The notes beneath the pieces were generated by a model. The model saw nothing but the letters and a program-made list of their open reading frames with translations, did no database searches and was not told the DNA's origin. Below are positions 1-9,580 of a DNA stretch of 64,000 nucleotides, piece by piece. Origin of the DNA: Agrobacterium albertimagni AOL15 (lineage in GTDB: Bacteria > Pseudomonadota > Alphaproteobacteria > Rhizobiales > Rhizobiaceae); the NCBI RefSeq assembly GCF_000300855.1, contig NZ_ALJF01000002.1, positions 431,479 through 495,478 on the forward strand. The letters are read 5' to 3'. Both the position numbers and the translations under genes were made by a program. Position 1 is the stretch's first letter, and each line of letters begins with the position of its first letter.

Positions 1-255
1 GTAGAGCAGGAGCAGCTCCCGATGCACCTCGGCCTGAAAGGCGAGGATCTCCCGGCGCACATCCTCATGGGATTGGCCGGTATCGAACAGCTCGGTTTTC
101 AGCCGGCTGCAGAGCGATTTCCAGAAATCAGTCGCCGCCTGTCCGTTCAGCTGATCCAGCCGACAGGCAGCGGAGCGAACGAGGTGCCGGCGGTGGGCAA
201 GGGGGAAGTGAATGATCGTCTCGCGCGCCTGCGAAACGAAGCCGTCGCTATGCAT
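1..255 (-). CDS. Partial DUF6074-like small protein
   Basis: Open minus-strand frame from an ATG at 255 to the left window edge, 85 codons with no stop, so the 3' end is outside. A good ribosome site (GGAGAAGG) lies about 6 bases before the ATG. The peptide ([12 protein letters not shown], then a DFW-containing helix) resembles the short arginine-rich DUF6074 proteins common in Rhizobiales, whose function is unknown. Family assignment is from memory of the pattern. Confidence 0.55.
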   Translation of the reverse strand, partial: MHSDGFVSQARETIIHFPLAHRRHLVRSAACRLDQLNGQAATDFWKSLCSRLKTELFDTGQSHEDVRREILAFQAEVHRELLLLY

Positions 256-520
256 CTGTGCCTTCTCCAGTTGTTGGTATCTGGGGACCCCTCCCAGGGT
301 TCACGGATCAGGAGGAGGCAGCGCAAACGCGCGCAGCGCCCGGCGGATCTGATCCATGCCATGCTATGCCATGCCAGGTCTACTGGGGTGACAGTGCCGA
401 TACTGCCTTCAACGAGGGCCAGTTCACCGGAGTATGTCGCAACACTAAAAGACGATAGATCACTGTCAACGGGCGTTGACAGCTTCTCCACGACAATTGT
501 GTTTCGTCAGGTTGTCGAAC

Positions 521-549
521 AAAAAATGTCAAACGGAGCTTACGCTCCG
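521..549 (-). terminator. Rho-independent terminator of the J-domain gene
   Basis: A perfect stem CGGAGC/GCTCCG (534-539 with 544-549, loop TTAC) lies just after the J-domain gene stop on the minus strand. A run of six T on that strand (A at 521-526) follows a few bases after the stem. Confidence 0.7.
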
Positions 550-552
550 CGC

Positions 553-1179
553 CTATTCCGCCGCCTTCGGCAGCTCCTCGGCCTCGACGTCCACAGGCAG
601 TGGCTCCATCTCGTAGGAATAGCCCTCGAGCATGGAATAGGCCCGCTCGATCGCGCCGATCTGCACTTCCGCGGACTTGATCGCGTCGGTGATCGATTGC
701 GCCCGCGCCCTCAGCATCGAGCCCAGCACGTCCGTCTCTGGCCGCCGGCCGAGCCGGTCGAGATGCTTCCGCACCCGCGCCCGGTGGCGCTCCAGCTCGA
801 GAATGTGGAAGCGGGCTTTCAGGATATCGTCGGTCAGTTTGCGGCGCAGCCCCGCGACCGGATCGAAGGAGCCGGGCTCGCGCTCGTCGAGGATCATGTC
901 GTTGATCAGCGTTTCCAGCACCATCAGCCCCTTGAGGTCGGTGGGCTCGGCCAGCTGCGGATCATAGCCGGTGTCGTCGAAGACGCGGCGGCGCACGGGA
1001 TCCTTCAGGAGTTCATAGCAGGCGGAGATCTTGGCGAAGGCCTCGGCATCGCCACCGGCATCCGGATGGGCTGTCTTCGCCACCTTGCGATAGGCGGCCT
1101 TGATGGCGGCCTCGTCGGCATCGCGGGCCACGCCCAGGACATCGTAAGGGTCGATCACTGCGGCACCCGTCTTTGCCAT
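553..1179 (-). CDS. J-domain (DnaJ-like) protein
   Basis: The N-terminal ~65 residues form a J domain: DPYDVLGV start, [15 protein letters not shown] with the essential HPD tripeptide, then the [22 protein letters not shown] helix. About 140 residues of charged, helical sequence of no known family follow. It lacks the Gly/Phe region and zinc fingers of true DnaJ, so it is a type III J protein that probably recruits Hsp70 (DnaK) to a specific client. ATG at 1179 is preferred over an upstream in-frame GTG at 1185. Single gene with its own terminator; ordinary chromosomal content. Confidence 0.85.
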   Translation of the reverse strand: MAKTGAAVIDPYDVLGVARDADEAAIKAAYRKVAKTAHPDAGGDAEAFAKISACYELLKDPVRRRVFDDTGYDPQLAEPTDLKGLMVLETLINDMILDEREPGSFDPVAGLRRKLTDDILKARFHILELERHRARVRKHLDRLGRRPETDVLGSMLRARAQSITDAIKSAEVQIGAIERAYSMLEGYSYEMEPLPVDVEAEELPKAAE

Positions 1180-1629
1180 ACTCACACACTCCCGCGCCCA
1201 GCCACCCTTCCCCTACCCCCGGATGGCGGCTGCTTCAAGACGGAACAAACCTCTGTCCCCGGTCACGAACCGGGCGGCCCGCACGAGGGCCTTGGGCGCG
1301 CGCATGGAACATGGAAACGGTACCACCCATTAAATCTCAAGGAATTCAGCCCGTTGCTGCGATTTTGTCGGCCAGACTGTGACTTTTCATACTTGCCAAG
1401 ATTCCGAAATGTCCCTACCTCTTACGCTGTTCGGGCACAAATGATCCCGGAGACTGGACTGACTTGTATCGACCGCCCGCGCGGTCCTTGGGGGCCTTCT
1501 CCCGCCGGTAGACGTTCTTTCCCCGTTATCGCGATCCCTCGACGGTTCCGTTTCGGCGGAACTTTACCTTGCCGCTTCCGGTCAGCCGGCCGCGGCGCAG
1601 ACGACAACACGGGAATAAGGACTATCCCC
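1180..1629. other. Intergenic region, probable cspA promoter and leader
   Basis: 450 bases between the divergent J-domain gene and cspA, with no convincing ORF. Cold-shock genes commonly have long structured 5' leaders, and the C/G-rich stretch just before cspA may be one. The best visible ribosome site is AATAAGGA, about 10 bases before the cspA ATG. Nothing else recognised. Confidence 0.4.
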
Positions 1630-1842
1630 ATGGCCACCAAGGGCACCGTAAAATTCTTCAACCAGGACAAGGGCTTCGGCTTCATCACCCCGGAAGGCGG
1701 CGCGAAGGACGTATTCGTCCACATCTCCGCGCTCCAGGCTTCGGGTCTGCAGACCCTGCAGGACGGCCAGCAGGTCACCTTCGACACCGAGCCGGACCGC
1801 ATGGGCAAGGGCCCCAAGGCCGTCAACATCCAGGCTGCCTGA
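1630..1842 (+). CDS. cspA: Cold-shock protein, CspA family
   Basis: 70 residues forming one cold-shock domain. RNP1 (KGFGFITPE, residues 14-22) and RNP2 (VFVHISAL, 28-35) are both intact. The protein binds single-stranded nucleic acid as an RNA chaperone. Length and sequence are typical of the rhizobial CspA set; the genome is likely to hold paralogues, so the exact number in the series cannot be assigned. It is followed by a strong terminator and is monocistronic. Confidence 0.93.
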   Translation: MATKGTVKFFNQDKGFGFITPEGGAKDVFVHISALQASGLQTLQDGQQVTFDTEPDRMGKGPKAVNIQAA

Positions 1843-1855
1843 TCTAAAGTTTTCG

Positions 1856-1879
1856 AATGGCGTCCCCCGGGACGCCATT
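1856..1879 (+). terminator. cspA terminator
   Basis: Perfect 11-bp inverted repeat AATGGCGTCCC / GGGACGCCATT with a 2-base loop, 14 bases after the cspA stop. Only a moderately T-rich tail follows. It may also stop leftward transcription from dusA. Confidence 0.75.
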
Positions 1880-1922
1880 CTCGCTTTCAGGCCTGAAAAA
1901 CGCCGGAAAGCCGCGCTAGACC

Positions 1923-2969
1923 TTACTCGGCCGCAGCAGACGCCCCCGAAGCACCCTGTGTCTTCGGCCCGCCCGTGATATCGACCGCCGCAAAAGCCTC
2001 GGCGATCAGGTCCGGCGATACACCCGGCTTCGTCGCCTCCGACGACAGGATCTGCCGGTAACGCCGAGCCCCCGCATAGGCCTGGAACAGCCCGACCATA
2101 TGCCGCGTGACATGGTTGAGCCGCCCGCCCGACGCCACCACCCGCTCCGCATAGCCGATCATCACATCGCGCACCCGGTCCCAGTCGACCGAGACGGCCG
2201 CTTCACCATAGATCCGGGCATCGACCTCGGTCAGAAGCGTCGCATTGTGATAGCTCGCGCGCCCGAGCATCACGCCGTCCATGACCGCGAGATGCTGAAC
2301 CGCCTGGTCGAGATCGGTGATACCGCCATTGATGCCGATGAAAACATCCGGGTTCTCCCGCTTCATCAGATAGACGAGCTCGTAATCGAGCGGCGGGATC
2401 TCTCGGTTCTCCTTCGGCGACAGGCCCTTCAGCCAGGCCTTGCGGGCATGGATCCAGATTGCATCCGCCCCCGCCCCGATCATCCGGGCGAGGAAATCGG
2501 GAAGCACGTCGGCCGGCTCCTGCTCGTCCACCCCGATCCGGCACTTGACGGTCACCGGCACCGTCGCCACCTTTTTCATGGCCGCGACACAGGCTTCGAC
2601 AACCTCCGGCGTCTGCATGAGACAAGCCCCGAAGGTCCCCGACTGCACCCGGTCCGACGGGCATCCGACATTCAGGTTGATCTCGTCATAGCCGTAATCG
2701 GCAGCAATCTTCACTGCCTCGACCAGCTTTGCCGGATCCGACCCGCCAAGCTGCAGCGCGACGGGATGCTCCTCGCCGTTGAACGACAGGAGCTTCTCCC
2801 GCGGCCCATGAATGATCGCATCGGCCACCACCATCTCGCTATAGAGCAGCGCGCGGGCCGAAAGCTGCCGGTGGAAGAACCGGCAATGCCGATCCGTCCA
2901 GTCGATCATCGGCGCAACGGCGAAAACGGGAGCCTTGAAATAATTGGCATTTTGTTTTTTTACAGACAC
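1923..2969 (-). CDS. dusA: tRNA-dihydrouridine synthase A
   Basis: FMN-dependent enzyme that reduces U20/U20a in the tRNA D-loop. The TIM-barrel start (VAPMIDWTDRHCRFF), NLNVGCPSDRVQSG with the catalytic cysteine, the KCRIG strand, WIHARKAWLKGLSPKENRE and INGGI are all present. Length (348) is normal. The start used is GTG at 2969. The first ~11 codons, before APVFAVAPM, are A/T-rich and unlike the rest, consistent with a 5' end rebuilt by island integration. The integrase gene begins 120 bases upstream on the opposite strand. Confidence 0.93.
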   Translation of the reverse strand: MSVKKQNANYFKAPVFAVAPMIDWTDRHCRFFHRQLSARALLYSEMVVADAIIHGPREKLLSFNGEEHPVALQLGGSDPAKLVEAVKIAADYGYDEINLNVGCPSDRVQSGTFGACLMQTPEVVEACVAAMKKVATVPVTVKCRIGVDEQEPADVLPDFLARMIGAGADAIWIHARKAWLKGLSPKENREIPPLDYELVYLMKRENPDVFIGINGGITDLDQAVQHLAVMDGVMLGRASYHNATLLTEVDARIYGEAAVSVDWDRVRDVMIGYAERVVASGGRLNHVTRHMVGLFQAYAGARRYRQILSSEATKPGVSPDLIAEAFAAVDITGGPKTQGASGASAAAE

Positions 2970-2975
2970 TTACGG
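2930..2975. other. Probable island attachment junction at the 5' end of dusA
   Basis: Composition changes sharply here, from GC-rich dusA codons to A/T-rich sequence with a long T tract (2950-2961). A tyrosine recombinase follows immediately. Integration at the 5' end of dusA is a documented habit of one integrase family. The exact crossover and the partner repeat are not visible; the partner presumably lies beyond the right edge. Confidence 0.4.
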
Positions 2976-3089
2976 CACTTTCTTCATCGTCTCGTTTACG
3001 CTCGTTCTGCGTTATTTCCGCCCATTTTGGTACTAGACTTGGTACAATGTACCAATTATCGTTTTTCATGTACCAACTGAGGCACGGCT

Positions 3090-4163
3090 ATGGGCACAAT
3101 CACCGCTCGCAAGCGCAAGGACGGCAGTATCGGCTACATGGCACGAGTGCGGGTTGTGCGGGATGGTGAAGCCTATCACGAGACCGAGACCTTTGACAGA
3201 CGTCCTGCGGCCGCAGCCTGGATTTCAAAACGCGAACGGGAACTCTCCAAACCAGGGGCAGTCGCCAAATCTAAAAATGAAGATCCGACGACGTTGACCA
3301 AGGTAATCGACCGCTACATCGAGGAGACCGTCAAGGAGATTGGTCGCACAAAAGCGCAGGTCCTAACTGCGATCAAGAACTACGAGATCGCCAACATGCC
3401 CTGCTCTTCCATCAAATCGAAAGACATCGTTGAATTCCTGCAGTCATTGACGGCACAGCCACAGACCGTCGGAAACTACGCCAGCCATCTCGCTGCAATC
3501 TTCGCGATCGCGCGGCCGATGTGGGGCTATCGGCTCGACGAGCAGGAGATGAGGGACGCTGTCAAGGTTGCCCGTCGGATGGGTATCATAACCCGGTCAG
3601 CACAACGCGATCGAAGGCCCACATTGGAGGAACTGGATCGTCTGATCGGCCATTTCATTGAACGGCGGAATAAAGCCCCACAGTCAATGCCAATGCACAA
3701 AGTCATAGCTTTCGCACTGTTTTCGGCCCGCCGTCAGGAGGAAATTACGCGGATCAGATGGAAAGACTTTCAGAGAGAGCACAAACGCGTCCTCGTTCGC
3801 GATATGAAGCATCCAGGAGAAAAGATCGGTAATCATACCTGGGTGGACCTTCCCGATCAGGCGGTCCAGATCATCGGCAGCATGCCAAAGAGTAAGTCAG
3901 AGATCTTTCCCTACTCCACCGACGCCATCTCCGCGAATTTTACCCGAGCCTGCAAGTTGTTGGCCATCGACGATCTGCGCTTTCACGACCTGCGTCACGA
4001 AGGCATTTCACGGCTGTTTGAGATGGGGTGGAATATCCCTCATGTGGCTGCAGTCAGCGGGCACCGTTCATGGATCAGCCTCAAGCGATATACACACGTT
4101 CGCGAGACGGGCGATAAATATGCGGGCTGGCACGGCCTTCAATTGACGATCGACACCAAATAG
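3090..4163 (+). CDS. int: Tyrosine recombinase (dusA-type island integrase)
   Basis: 357 residues. The N-terminal ~170 match the arm/core-binding part. The catalytic domain shows SARRQEEITRI (first Arg), HDLRHEGISRL (His-x-x-Arg), SGHRSW and the nucleophile in LKRYTHV. All five usual catalytic positions appear intact, so the enzyme is probably active. Its place next to dusA fits the dusA-specific integrase family. It would catalyse excision and integration of the island that carries the arsenic, phosphate and conjugation genes. Confidence 0.9.
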   Translation: MGTITARKRKDGSIGYMARVRVVRDGEAYHETETFDRRPAAAAWISKRERELSKPGAVAKSKNEDPTTLTKVIDRYIEETVKEIGRTKAQVLTAIKNYEIANMPCSSIKSKDIVEFLQSLTAQPQTVGNYASHLAAIFAIARPMWGYRLDEQEMRDAVKVARRMGIITRSAQRDRRPTLEELDRLIGHFIERRNKAPQSMPMHKVIAFALFSARRQEEITRIRWKDFQREHKRVLVRDMKHPGEKIGNHTWVDLPDQAVQIIGSMPKSKSEIFPYSTDAISANFTRACKLLAIDDLRFHDLRHEGISRLFEMGWNIPHVAAVSGHRSWISLKRYTHVRETGDKYAGWHGLQLTIDTK

Positions 4164-4344
4164 GTAGCCGACCACCTACTGTGCCACTGGCGCAAGGAAA
4201 GAACCACGTAGTGTGGAGAAGGGATTGGTCGCGGGGGCCTGAACACACGGAGACTTGTATAAAAACCGCGTCAAGAGCGCCAAACTCGCCTGTTGCGGGA
4301 TAAGGCGGAATTTTGGAACTCCGCAGTCCACGACGAGGACTACG

Positions 4345-5397
4345 TTACCCTCTTCGTACAGACGCAACGAGCCGCGGGATCATGTCTCTCGCAGCCCTGC
4401 CCGCTCCGAGCAGAGTCGCGGACGCCGCGCCTGTCCAGTTGCCGTAGCCGGCGAGCCAAAGACGCGGCTGCTTGATCGATTGTCCTCCATTGACCTCCAC
4501 TTTGCCGTCTTCCGTCACGACGTCCAAGTCGCGAAGATGGTCCAACGCAGATCGAAACCCCGTGCACCAGATAACCGCGTCGAGGTCGGTTCTCGTGCCA
4601 TCCCGCCACACGACACCATTTACATCAAAATGGGTGAACGGTCGTACCGATCCGAGCGCCCCGCGTTCCCTCGCCTCGCGAACGGAGGGCACCATGACGA
4701 TGTCCCCCAGCCCGCCGGGCTCTGAACCGTCCTTCTTGCCAAGAACCCGGGCGGTGGCTCTCTCGAACAGCACATGGCCGTCGACGTCGTCCGGAAGGAA
4801 CACCGGCACTTGCGGTGTGACCCAGACCGTTTCCGCGACCTTCGAAATCTCCGCAAGTATCTGTGCGCCGGAATTGCCTCCGCCGACGATCGCGACGCGC
4901 TGGCCAACGAACGGCTGCTCCGACACATAATCGGCCGAATGAAGCTGACGTCCCTTGAATTCAGAGGCACCGGGATAGTCGGGAATGAACGGTTTTCGCC
5001 AGGTACCAGTCGTACTCAAGACTGCCCGTGCGTGCCACCGCGCCTTGTCTGTCACGACCTCCAGGCAGCCATCGATCTGGCGAACCGATGTGACGACAAC
5101 CGGTCGTTCAATCCTGAACCCATACCGTGCTTCATAGCGCGAGAGGTAGTCGATCACTTCGTTGCGACCAGGATAGCTCGTCGCGCTCCTTGCCGGCATC
5201 AACCATCCCGGCAAAGAACTGAAGGAGGCGGGGGAAAACAGCCGAAGCGAGTTCCAGCCATGCCGCCAGGCGCCTCCGGAACTTTCTTCGGCATCGAGCA
5301 TGACGAAATCGATACCGGCCCGCCGCAGATAATAGGCAGACGCAAGACCTGCCTGCCCGGCTCCGATCAGGATCACATCAAGGGGATTTACGGACAT
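4345..5397 (-). CDS. arsO: ArsO-like flavin-dependent monooxygenase
   Basis: 350 residues with two Rossmann motifs: [13 protein letters not shown] (FAD, ~12-24) and [10 protein letters not shown] (NADPH, ~171-180). Between them is the class B monooxygenase-like segment with [23 protein letters not shown] marks the late FAD-binding region. The family (ArsO, found in many ars operons) is linked to arsenic resistance, but its reaction is not firmly established. It reads leftward downstream of the phosphatase gene with a 200-base gap, so the two may be cotranscribed. ATG at 5397. Identity as ArsO rather than a generic TrkA/CzcO-like flavoprotein is likely but rests on context. Confidence 0.72.
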   Translation of the reverse strand: MSVNPLDVILIGAGQAGLASAYYLRRAGIDFVMLDAEESSGGAWRHGWNSLRLFSPASFSSLPGWLMPARSATSYPGRNEVIDYLSRYEARYGFRIERPVVVTSVRQIDGCLEVVTDKARWHARAVLSTTGTWRKPFIPDYPGASEFKGRQLHSADYVSEQPFVGQRVAIVGGGNSGAQILAEISKVAETVWVTPQVPVFLPDDVDGHVLFERATARVLGKKDGSEPGGLGDIVMVPSVREARERGALGSVRPFTHFDVNGVVWRDGTRTDLDAVIWCTGFRSALDHLRDLDVVTEDGKVEVNGGQSIKQPRLWLAGYGNWTGAASATLLGAGRAARDMIPRLVASVRRG

Positions 5398-5597
5398 TGG
5401 TCACCTGTCGATTTAGAGGCCGTCAATAAGGCGCGCACGCCAAAGGGAAGTGGTCACATGCGCGCGCGGGCGCTTGAAAAACGGTCTCCTTCGATAGGTC
5501 GAAAGGCGGGGATGGCAGCATCTGGGCGTACCGGGAAATTTTCCTGCAAGATTGAGACAGGCGGCACTTCGGTCACCCATCGAAACTCGCCGGCGTG

Positions 5598-6098
5598 TCA
5601 TCGAACTCCGTCAGAATTTCCCCGCTTTATCCAGAGCTCCTGCTCCTGGGACTCTATCGTTCCGGGCCTGACTTCACGAACATGCGAAATGGCCTCGTCA
5701 GCAGTGAAGCCGAAGGCCATCAGCAGGTCGGCTGCGACCACACCCGTTCGGCCGAGCCCTCCCCAACAATGAATGGCGACAACGCCACCTTTAGCGATTC
5801 TAACGATCAGCCTTGCGCGTATGTCGGGCCACTCATCTACGTTGCCCGGAACCCCGCCGGGCACCAAGGGCATCCTGACCCATTCGAGGCGGTGGAGGTC
5901 CATCGCCGCCGCAAAGGCTGCAAGATCAGGATATTCTGTGTCCTGGATCAGGCTGAGCACGAGGTCGACGCCCGTCGCTTTCAACGCGGCAACCTCCTCG
6001 ACCAAGTTTCCGGCTCGCCCGGGGCACTGCATCATCGCGATGCCGCCAGCGTCCGGAAAGTCCAGTCGAGACAGATGAGGTGCCGGAAATCTGTGCAT
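5598..6098 (-). CDS. PTP-like dual-specificity phosphatase
   Basis: Contains HCWGGLGRTG, the HCx5R(S/T)G loop of cysteine-based phosphatases, preceded by DLVLSLIQDTEY and followed by a helix ending VRPGTIESQEQE. This is the small CDKN3/tyrosine-phosphatase-type fold. The start at 6098 has GAGG nearby; an in-frame ATG at 6161 would add 21 residues. Since HCx5R enzymes of the Acr2p class reduce arsenate, a role in arsenate reduction is conceivable, but a phosphatase is the default reading. Its promoter region is shared with the divergent AfuABC-like operon, including the Pho box. Confidence 0.75.
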   Translation of the reverse strand: MHRFPAPHLSRLDFPDAGGIAMMQCPGRAGNLVEEVAALKATGVDLVLSLIQDTEYPDLAAFAAAMDLHRLEWVRMPLVPGGVPGNVDEWPDIRARLIVRIAKGGVVAIHCWGGLGRTGVVAADLLMAFGFTADEAISHVREVRPGTIESQEQELWIKRGNSDGVR

Positions 6099-6229
6099 CT
6101 GGTGCCGCCTCGTTGGGTTGATGGGGTCGCCGAAGATCGATGGCTCGCTCTGATACCCCATCGCCGACCACCAAAGATAGCGTCTCTTGCTGAATTCCCG
6201 GAACCGGACCTCATGCTCGCATGCGAACC

Positions 6230-6247
6230 CTGTCATGCCGCTGTTAC
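6230..6247 (+). promoter_or_regulatory. Pho box before the AfuABC-like operon
   Basis: CTGTCATGCCGCTGTTAC: two 7-base PhoB half-sites spaced by 4 bases; the first matches the CTGTCAT consensus exactly and the second matches 5 of 7. It lies about 145 bases before the afuA-like ATG, in the divergent spacer, so it could serve both directions. Confidence 0.65.
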
Positions 6248-6391
6248 ACAGGCTGGTTAGCCATACCCCCAATTTGGGGAGGGCGGCGCCGGGGCGCCCC
6301 TGAACTGGCCGGCTCGGCTGCCAGATACCTGGCATGCACTCGCAACGCCCACAGACTGTCGCCACCAAGGCGCCACATGAGGAGAAACTAC

Positions 6392-7411
6392 ATGATGATC
6401 AACCGTTTCACATTGCTTGCCGCGACGGCCATGGCCCTGTTGCCGGCAACCACGATTGCCCAGGCAAAAGAACTCGTCCTCTATTGCACGGTCGGCGAGG
6501 AATGGTGCCGCGCTCAGTCGGAAGCATTCACGCGTGACACTGGCATCAACGTCTTGATGACCCGCAAGTCCTCTGGCGAAACCTACGCACAGATCAAGGC
6601 CGAGGAAGGCCAGCCGCGTGGCGACGTCTGGTGGGGCGGCACTGGCGACCCCCATCTCCAGGCCGCACAGGAAGGCCTGACGGAAGAATACCGTTCGCCT
6701 CTCCTGGCGGAATTGCAGCCCTGGGCCGTCAGCCAGGCCGAGACCTCAGGCTACCGGACTGTCGGCATCTATGCGGGTGCGCTCGGCTTCGGCTACAATT
6801 CCACTATGGTCACAGAGAATGCTCCGGCCTGCTGGAAGGATCTGCTCGACGCTCGCTACAAGGACGATATTCAGGTCGCAAACCCCAATTCGTCCGGCAC
6901 GTCCTACACCATGCTGGCCACCCTCGTGCAGTTGATGGGCGAAGACGAAGCTTTCGCCTACCTGAAGGAACTGCATGCCAACATCAACCAGTACACCAAG
7001 TCCGGCTCTGCTCCGATCCGTGCTGCAGCCACCGGCGAAAGCGCAATCGGCATCGTCTTCATGCATGATGCCGTGACCCAGACCGTCGAAGGTGCCCCGA
7101 TTGTCACCGTCGCGCCCTGCGAAGGTACCGGATACGAAGTCGGCTCGATGTCGCTGATCAAGGGCGGCCCGAACCCTGAAGAAGCCAAGATCTGGTATGA
7201 CTGGGCCCTCTCCGCCAAGGCTCAGGAAGTCGGTGCGACAGCCAAGAGCTTCCAGGTTCCGTCGAACATGAAGGCTGCGACACCGCCGCAAGCGCCCAAG
7301 CTCTCGGAAATCAAGCTGATCGACTACGACTTCGCCAAATACGGCTCGTCCGAAGTGCGCAACGCCCTGCTCGCACGCTGGGATGCCGAAATCGGCGCAC
7401 TTCCGAAGTGA
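6392..7411 (+). CDS. AfuA-like periplasmic binding protein
   Basis: 339 residues with an N-terminal signal peptide ending near TTIAQA. The mature part has the FbpA/AfuA fold. VLYCTVGEEWCRAQSEAF, GDVWWGGTGDPHLQA, ANPNSSGTSYTMLATLVQ, QYTKSGSAPIRAAATGE and PCEGTGYEVGSMS closely follow AfuA, a binding protein shown to take up sugar phosphates rather than iron. No iron-binding tyrosine pair typical of FbpA is obvious. ATG 6392 follows GAGGAG; a second ATG is at 6395. First gene of a coupled operon with permease, ATPase and a sugar-phosphatase-type enzyme, behind a Pho box. The ligand is inferred. Confidence 0.8.
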   Translation: MMINRFTLLAATAMALLPATTIAQAKELVLYCTVGEEWCRAQSEAFTRDTGINVLMTRKSSGETYAQIKAEEGQPRGDVWWGGTGDPHLQAAQEGLTEEYRSPLLAELQPWAVSQAETSGYRTVGIYAGALGFGYNSTMVTENAPACWKDLLDARYKDDIQVANPNSSGTSYTMLATLVQLMGEDEAFAYLKELHANINQYTKSGSAPIRAAATGESAIGIVFMHDAVTQTVEGAPIVTVAPCEGTGYEVGSMSLIKGGPNPEEAKIWYDWALSAKAQEVGATAKSFQVPSNMKAATPPQAPKLSEIKLIDYDFAKYGSSEVRNALLARWDAEIGALPK

Positions 7412-9579
7412 TCCAGACGCTTAAAGGACGGGCCAGCCTCGGCTGGCCCCTTCTGCTTCTGGCGGCATTGTTGGCCCTGCCCTGGTACAAGGGCGGGGCC
7501 GCATTTTCGACTGCCCTGGCAGAAGGCATGGAGGGCCGGGTTTGGCTTTTGCCGCTGCTGGTGATCGCTGCAGTCTTGGCTGCTCTCACCGTGATGACAA
7601 AGGACTGGCGCATTCATGCCGCAACCCCCGTCTTGGTCGGCATGGGCTTCGCCTGGCTCTTTCTGCAAGGCTTCGGTGTGGGACTGCGCGGACCGGTCTT
7701 GCCGGGACTGGAAATGTTGTTCCCGATGGCAGCCGAGGGACAGCCGGGATTTGGCTGGGGAGCCTGGCTTGCAGGTCTGGCTCTGACGGGCACGCTTGCC
7801 GAAGTTCTCGCCTCTCGCGGGTTCTGCCGGGGAGAGCGCTTTGCCGCCTTCTCTATCATCGGCATAGTCGCCGCATTGACCCTCTTTGTTTTCTTTCCGA
7901 TCTTGAAACTGATGTCCGCCGCATTCATCACGCCAAGCGGTTCCATCTCTGCGGCACCTTTCATCGCCCGGCTTGTCGCTGACGATCTCTGGACGCTCGG
8001 CTGCATTACCGGCGCTGGACGCTGCGGCGTGGTGATCAACACGTTGCTGTTGGGTATCTTGTCTGCAGCATTTGCCACGGCACTCGGGCTCGCACTGGCG
8101 CTTCTCGTGGCGCGGACTGATTTTCGCATGAAGCGTGCCTTGCGCGCGATCTCTATCCTCCCAATCATAACGCCGCCCTTTGTCGTCGGGGTGGCGATCA
8201 TCGTCCTTTTCGGTCGAACCGGCATCGTCACCGTTGAGATCGCAGAGTGGTTCGGGATCCGACCCACACGATGGATCTACGGCCTTCCGGGCATCTTGAT
8301 GGCGCAGGTTCTCGCCTTTGCCCCGGTCACGTTCCTCGTCATCCTGTCCGCCTTAGAGGCGATCAACCCGACGCTGGAAGAAGCCTCGACGACGCTGGGC
8401 GCACGACCCGTGACCACGTTTCGCACCGTAACCTGGCCGCTGCTGCGACCCGCGCTCGCTGCCGCATTCCTGCTCGCCTTCATCGAAAGCCTGGCCGATT
8501 TCGGCAATCCGATTGTACTGGGCGGCAGTTTTGACGTTCTTTCCACTAAGATCTTCTTCGCCGTAGTCGGTGCGCAATATGACCTGGGCCAGGCTGCCAC
8601 CTTGTCCGTGCTGCTTCTGTCGCTGACGGTCGCGGCTTTCTGGGTGCAGACACGCTGGTTGGGCCGCGCGAGCTATGTCACAGTCACGGGCAAATCGGAT
8701 GCCGGCCTGATTGCCCCCGTGCCGCCTGTCATAAAGTGGCTGGCGGTGGCGGCAGTCCTGCCATTTGTGCTTTTCACCGTCGGCGTCTATGCGATCGTTC
8801 TGGCTGGAGGTTTCGTCAAGGACATCGCCCGGATGGAGTTGTCGCCAACCTTCGGGCATCTCTGGACGGCCTTTTCCTTCGAGATCAACGAACGTGGTGT
8901 ACAGCTCTTCGGCTCCGCCTGGGACAGCATGATCACCACGCTCTGGGTATCCGCACTGTCTGCACCTTTGACCATGGGCATCGGCATACTGACGGCATGG
9001 CTGATCGCCCGGCAGGATTTTGCTGGAAAACGGGCGTTCGAGTTCGGCACCCTCCTGTCCTTTGCGATTCCGGGAACCGTGGTAGGCGTCAGCTATATTG
9101 CGGCCTTCAACGTGCCCCCCATCGACATCACGGGAACGCTCTGGATCCTGGTCATCTGCTTTGTCTTTCGCAATATGCCTGTTGGCATGCGGGCGGGCAT
9201 CGCGGCCCTGGCACAGATCGACCGCAGCATGGAGGAGGCAAGCCAGACAATGGGGGCAGGCGGCGGGCGGGTACTCCGCGACGTGGTGCTGCCCTTGATC
9301 AAGCCGGCAATCTTCACTGCCTTGGTCTATGCCTTCGTAACCGCCATGACGGCAGTGTCGGCTGTCATCTTCCTCGTCTCGGCGCGGCACAATATGGCCA
9401 CCGCCTATATCATGGGGCGCGTCGAGAGCGGCGAGTTTGCCCTGGCAATCGCCTATTCGACCGTCCTGATGCTGGTCATGGCGGCTTGCGTGGCACTAAT
9501 GAACCTCGCCGTCGGACGGCGGCTTCTGGGGCGAAGATCAGCCCTTGTACAGGCAGGCAATCCGACAGGACAGGAATAG
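7408..9579 (+). CDS. AfuB-like two-domain ABC permease
   Basis: 723 residues. Two permease halves each carry the EAA-type loop: EEASTTLGARPVTTFRTVTWP (about 325-345) and EEASQTMGAGGGRVLRDVVLP (about 609-629). The N-terminal ~130 residues add hydrophobic segments. This fused, roughly 12-helix architecture is that of AfuB/FbpB. A GTG start at 7408 overlaps the stop of the binding-protein gene by 4 bases, indicating translational coupling. It forms the membrane channel for the substrate captured by the preceding protein. Confidence 0.85.
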   Translation: MIQTLKGRASLGWPLLLLAALLALPWYKGGAAFSTALAEGMEGRVWLLPLLVIAAVLAALTVMTKDWRIHAATPVLVGMGFAWLFLQGFGVGLRGPVLPGLEMLFPMAAEGQPGFGWGAWLAGLALTGTLAEVLASRGFCRGERFAAFSIIGIVAALTLFVFFPILKLMSAAFITPSGSISAAPFIARLVADDLWTLGCITGAGRCGVVINTLLLGILSAAFATALGLALALLVARTDFRMKRALRAISILPIITPPFVVGVAIIVLFGRTGIVTVEIAEWFGIRPTRWIYGLPGILMAQVLAFAPVTFLVILSALEAINPTLEEASTTLGARPVTTFRTVTWPLLRPALAAAFLLAFIESLADFGNPIVLGGSFDVLSTKIFFAVVGAQYDLGQAATLSVLLLSLTVAAFWVQTRWLGRASYVTVTGKSDAGLIAPVPPVIKWLAVAAVLPFVLFTVGVYAIVLAGGFVKDIARMELSPTFGHLWTAFSFEINERGVQLFGSAWDSMITTLWVSALSAPLTMGIGILTAWLIARQDFAGKRAFEFGTLLSFAIPGTVVGVSYIAAFNVPPIDITGTLWILVICFVFRNMPVGMRAGIAALAQIDRSMEEASQTMGAGGGRVLRDVVLPLIKPAIFTALVYAFVTAMTAVSAVIFLVSARHNMATAYIMGRVESGEFALAIAYSTVLMLVMAACVALMNLAVGRRLLGRRSALVQAGNPTGQE

Positions 9580-9580
9580 T

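Noticed and set aside
22..1842. Plus-strand open frame of 606 codons covering the J-domain region and cspA
   Set aside because: It is antisense to the J-domain gene and merely joins the cspA frame at its end. Only its last 70 codons are a real protein.
8353..9390. Minus-strand open frame of 345 codons opposite the AfuB-like permease
   Set aside because: Low-complexity His/Arg/Gln-rich product, antisense to a clear membrane protein.
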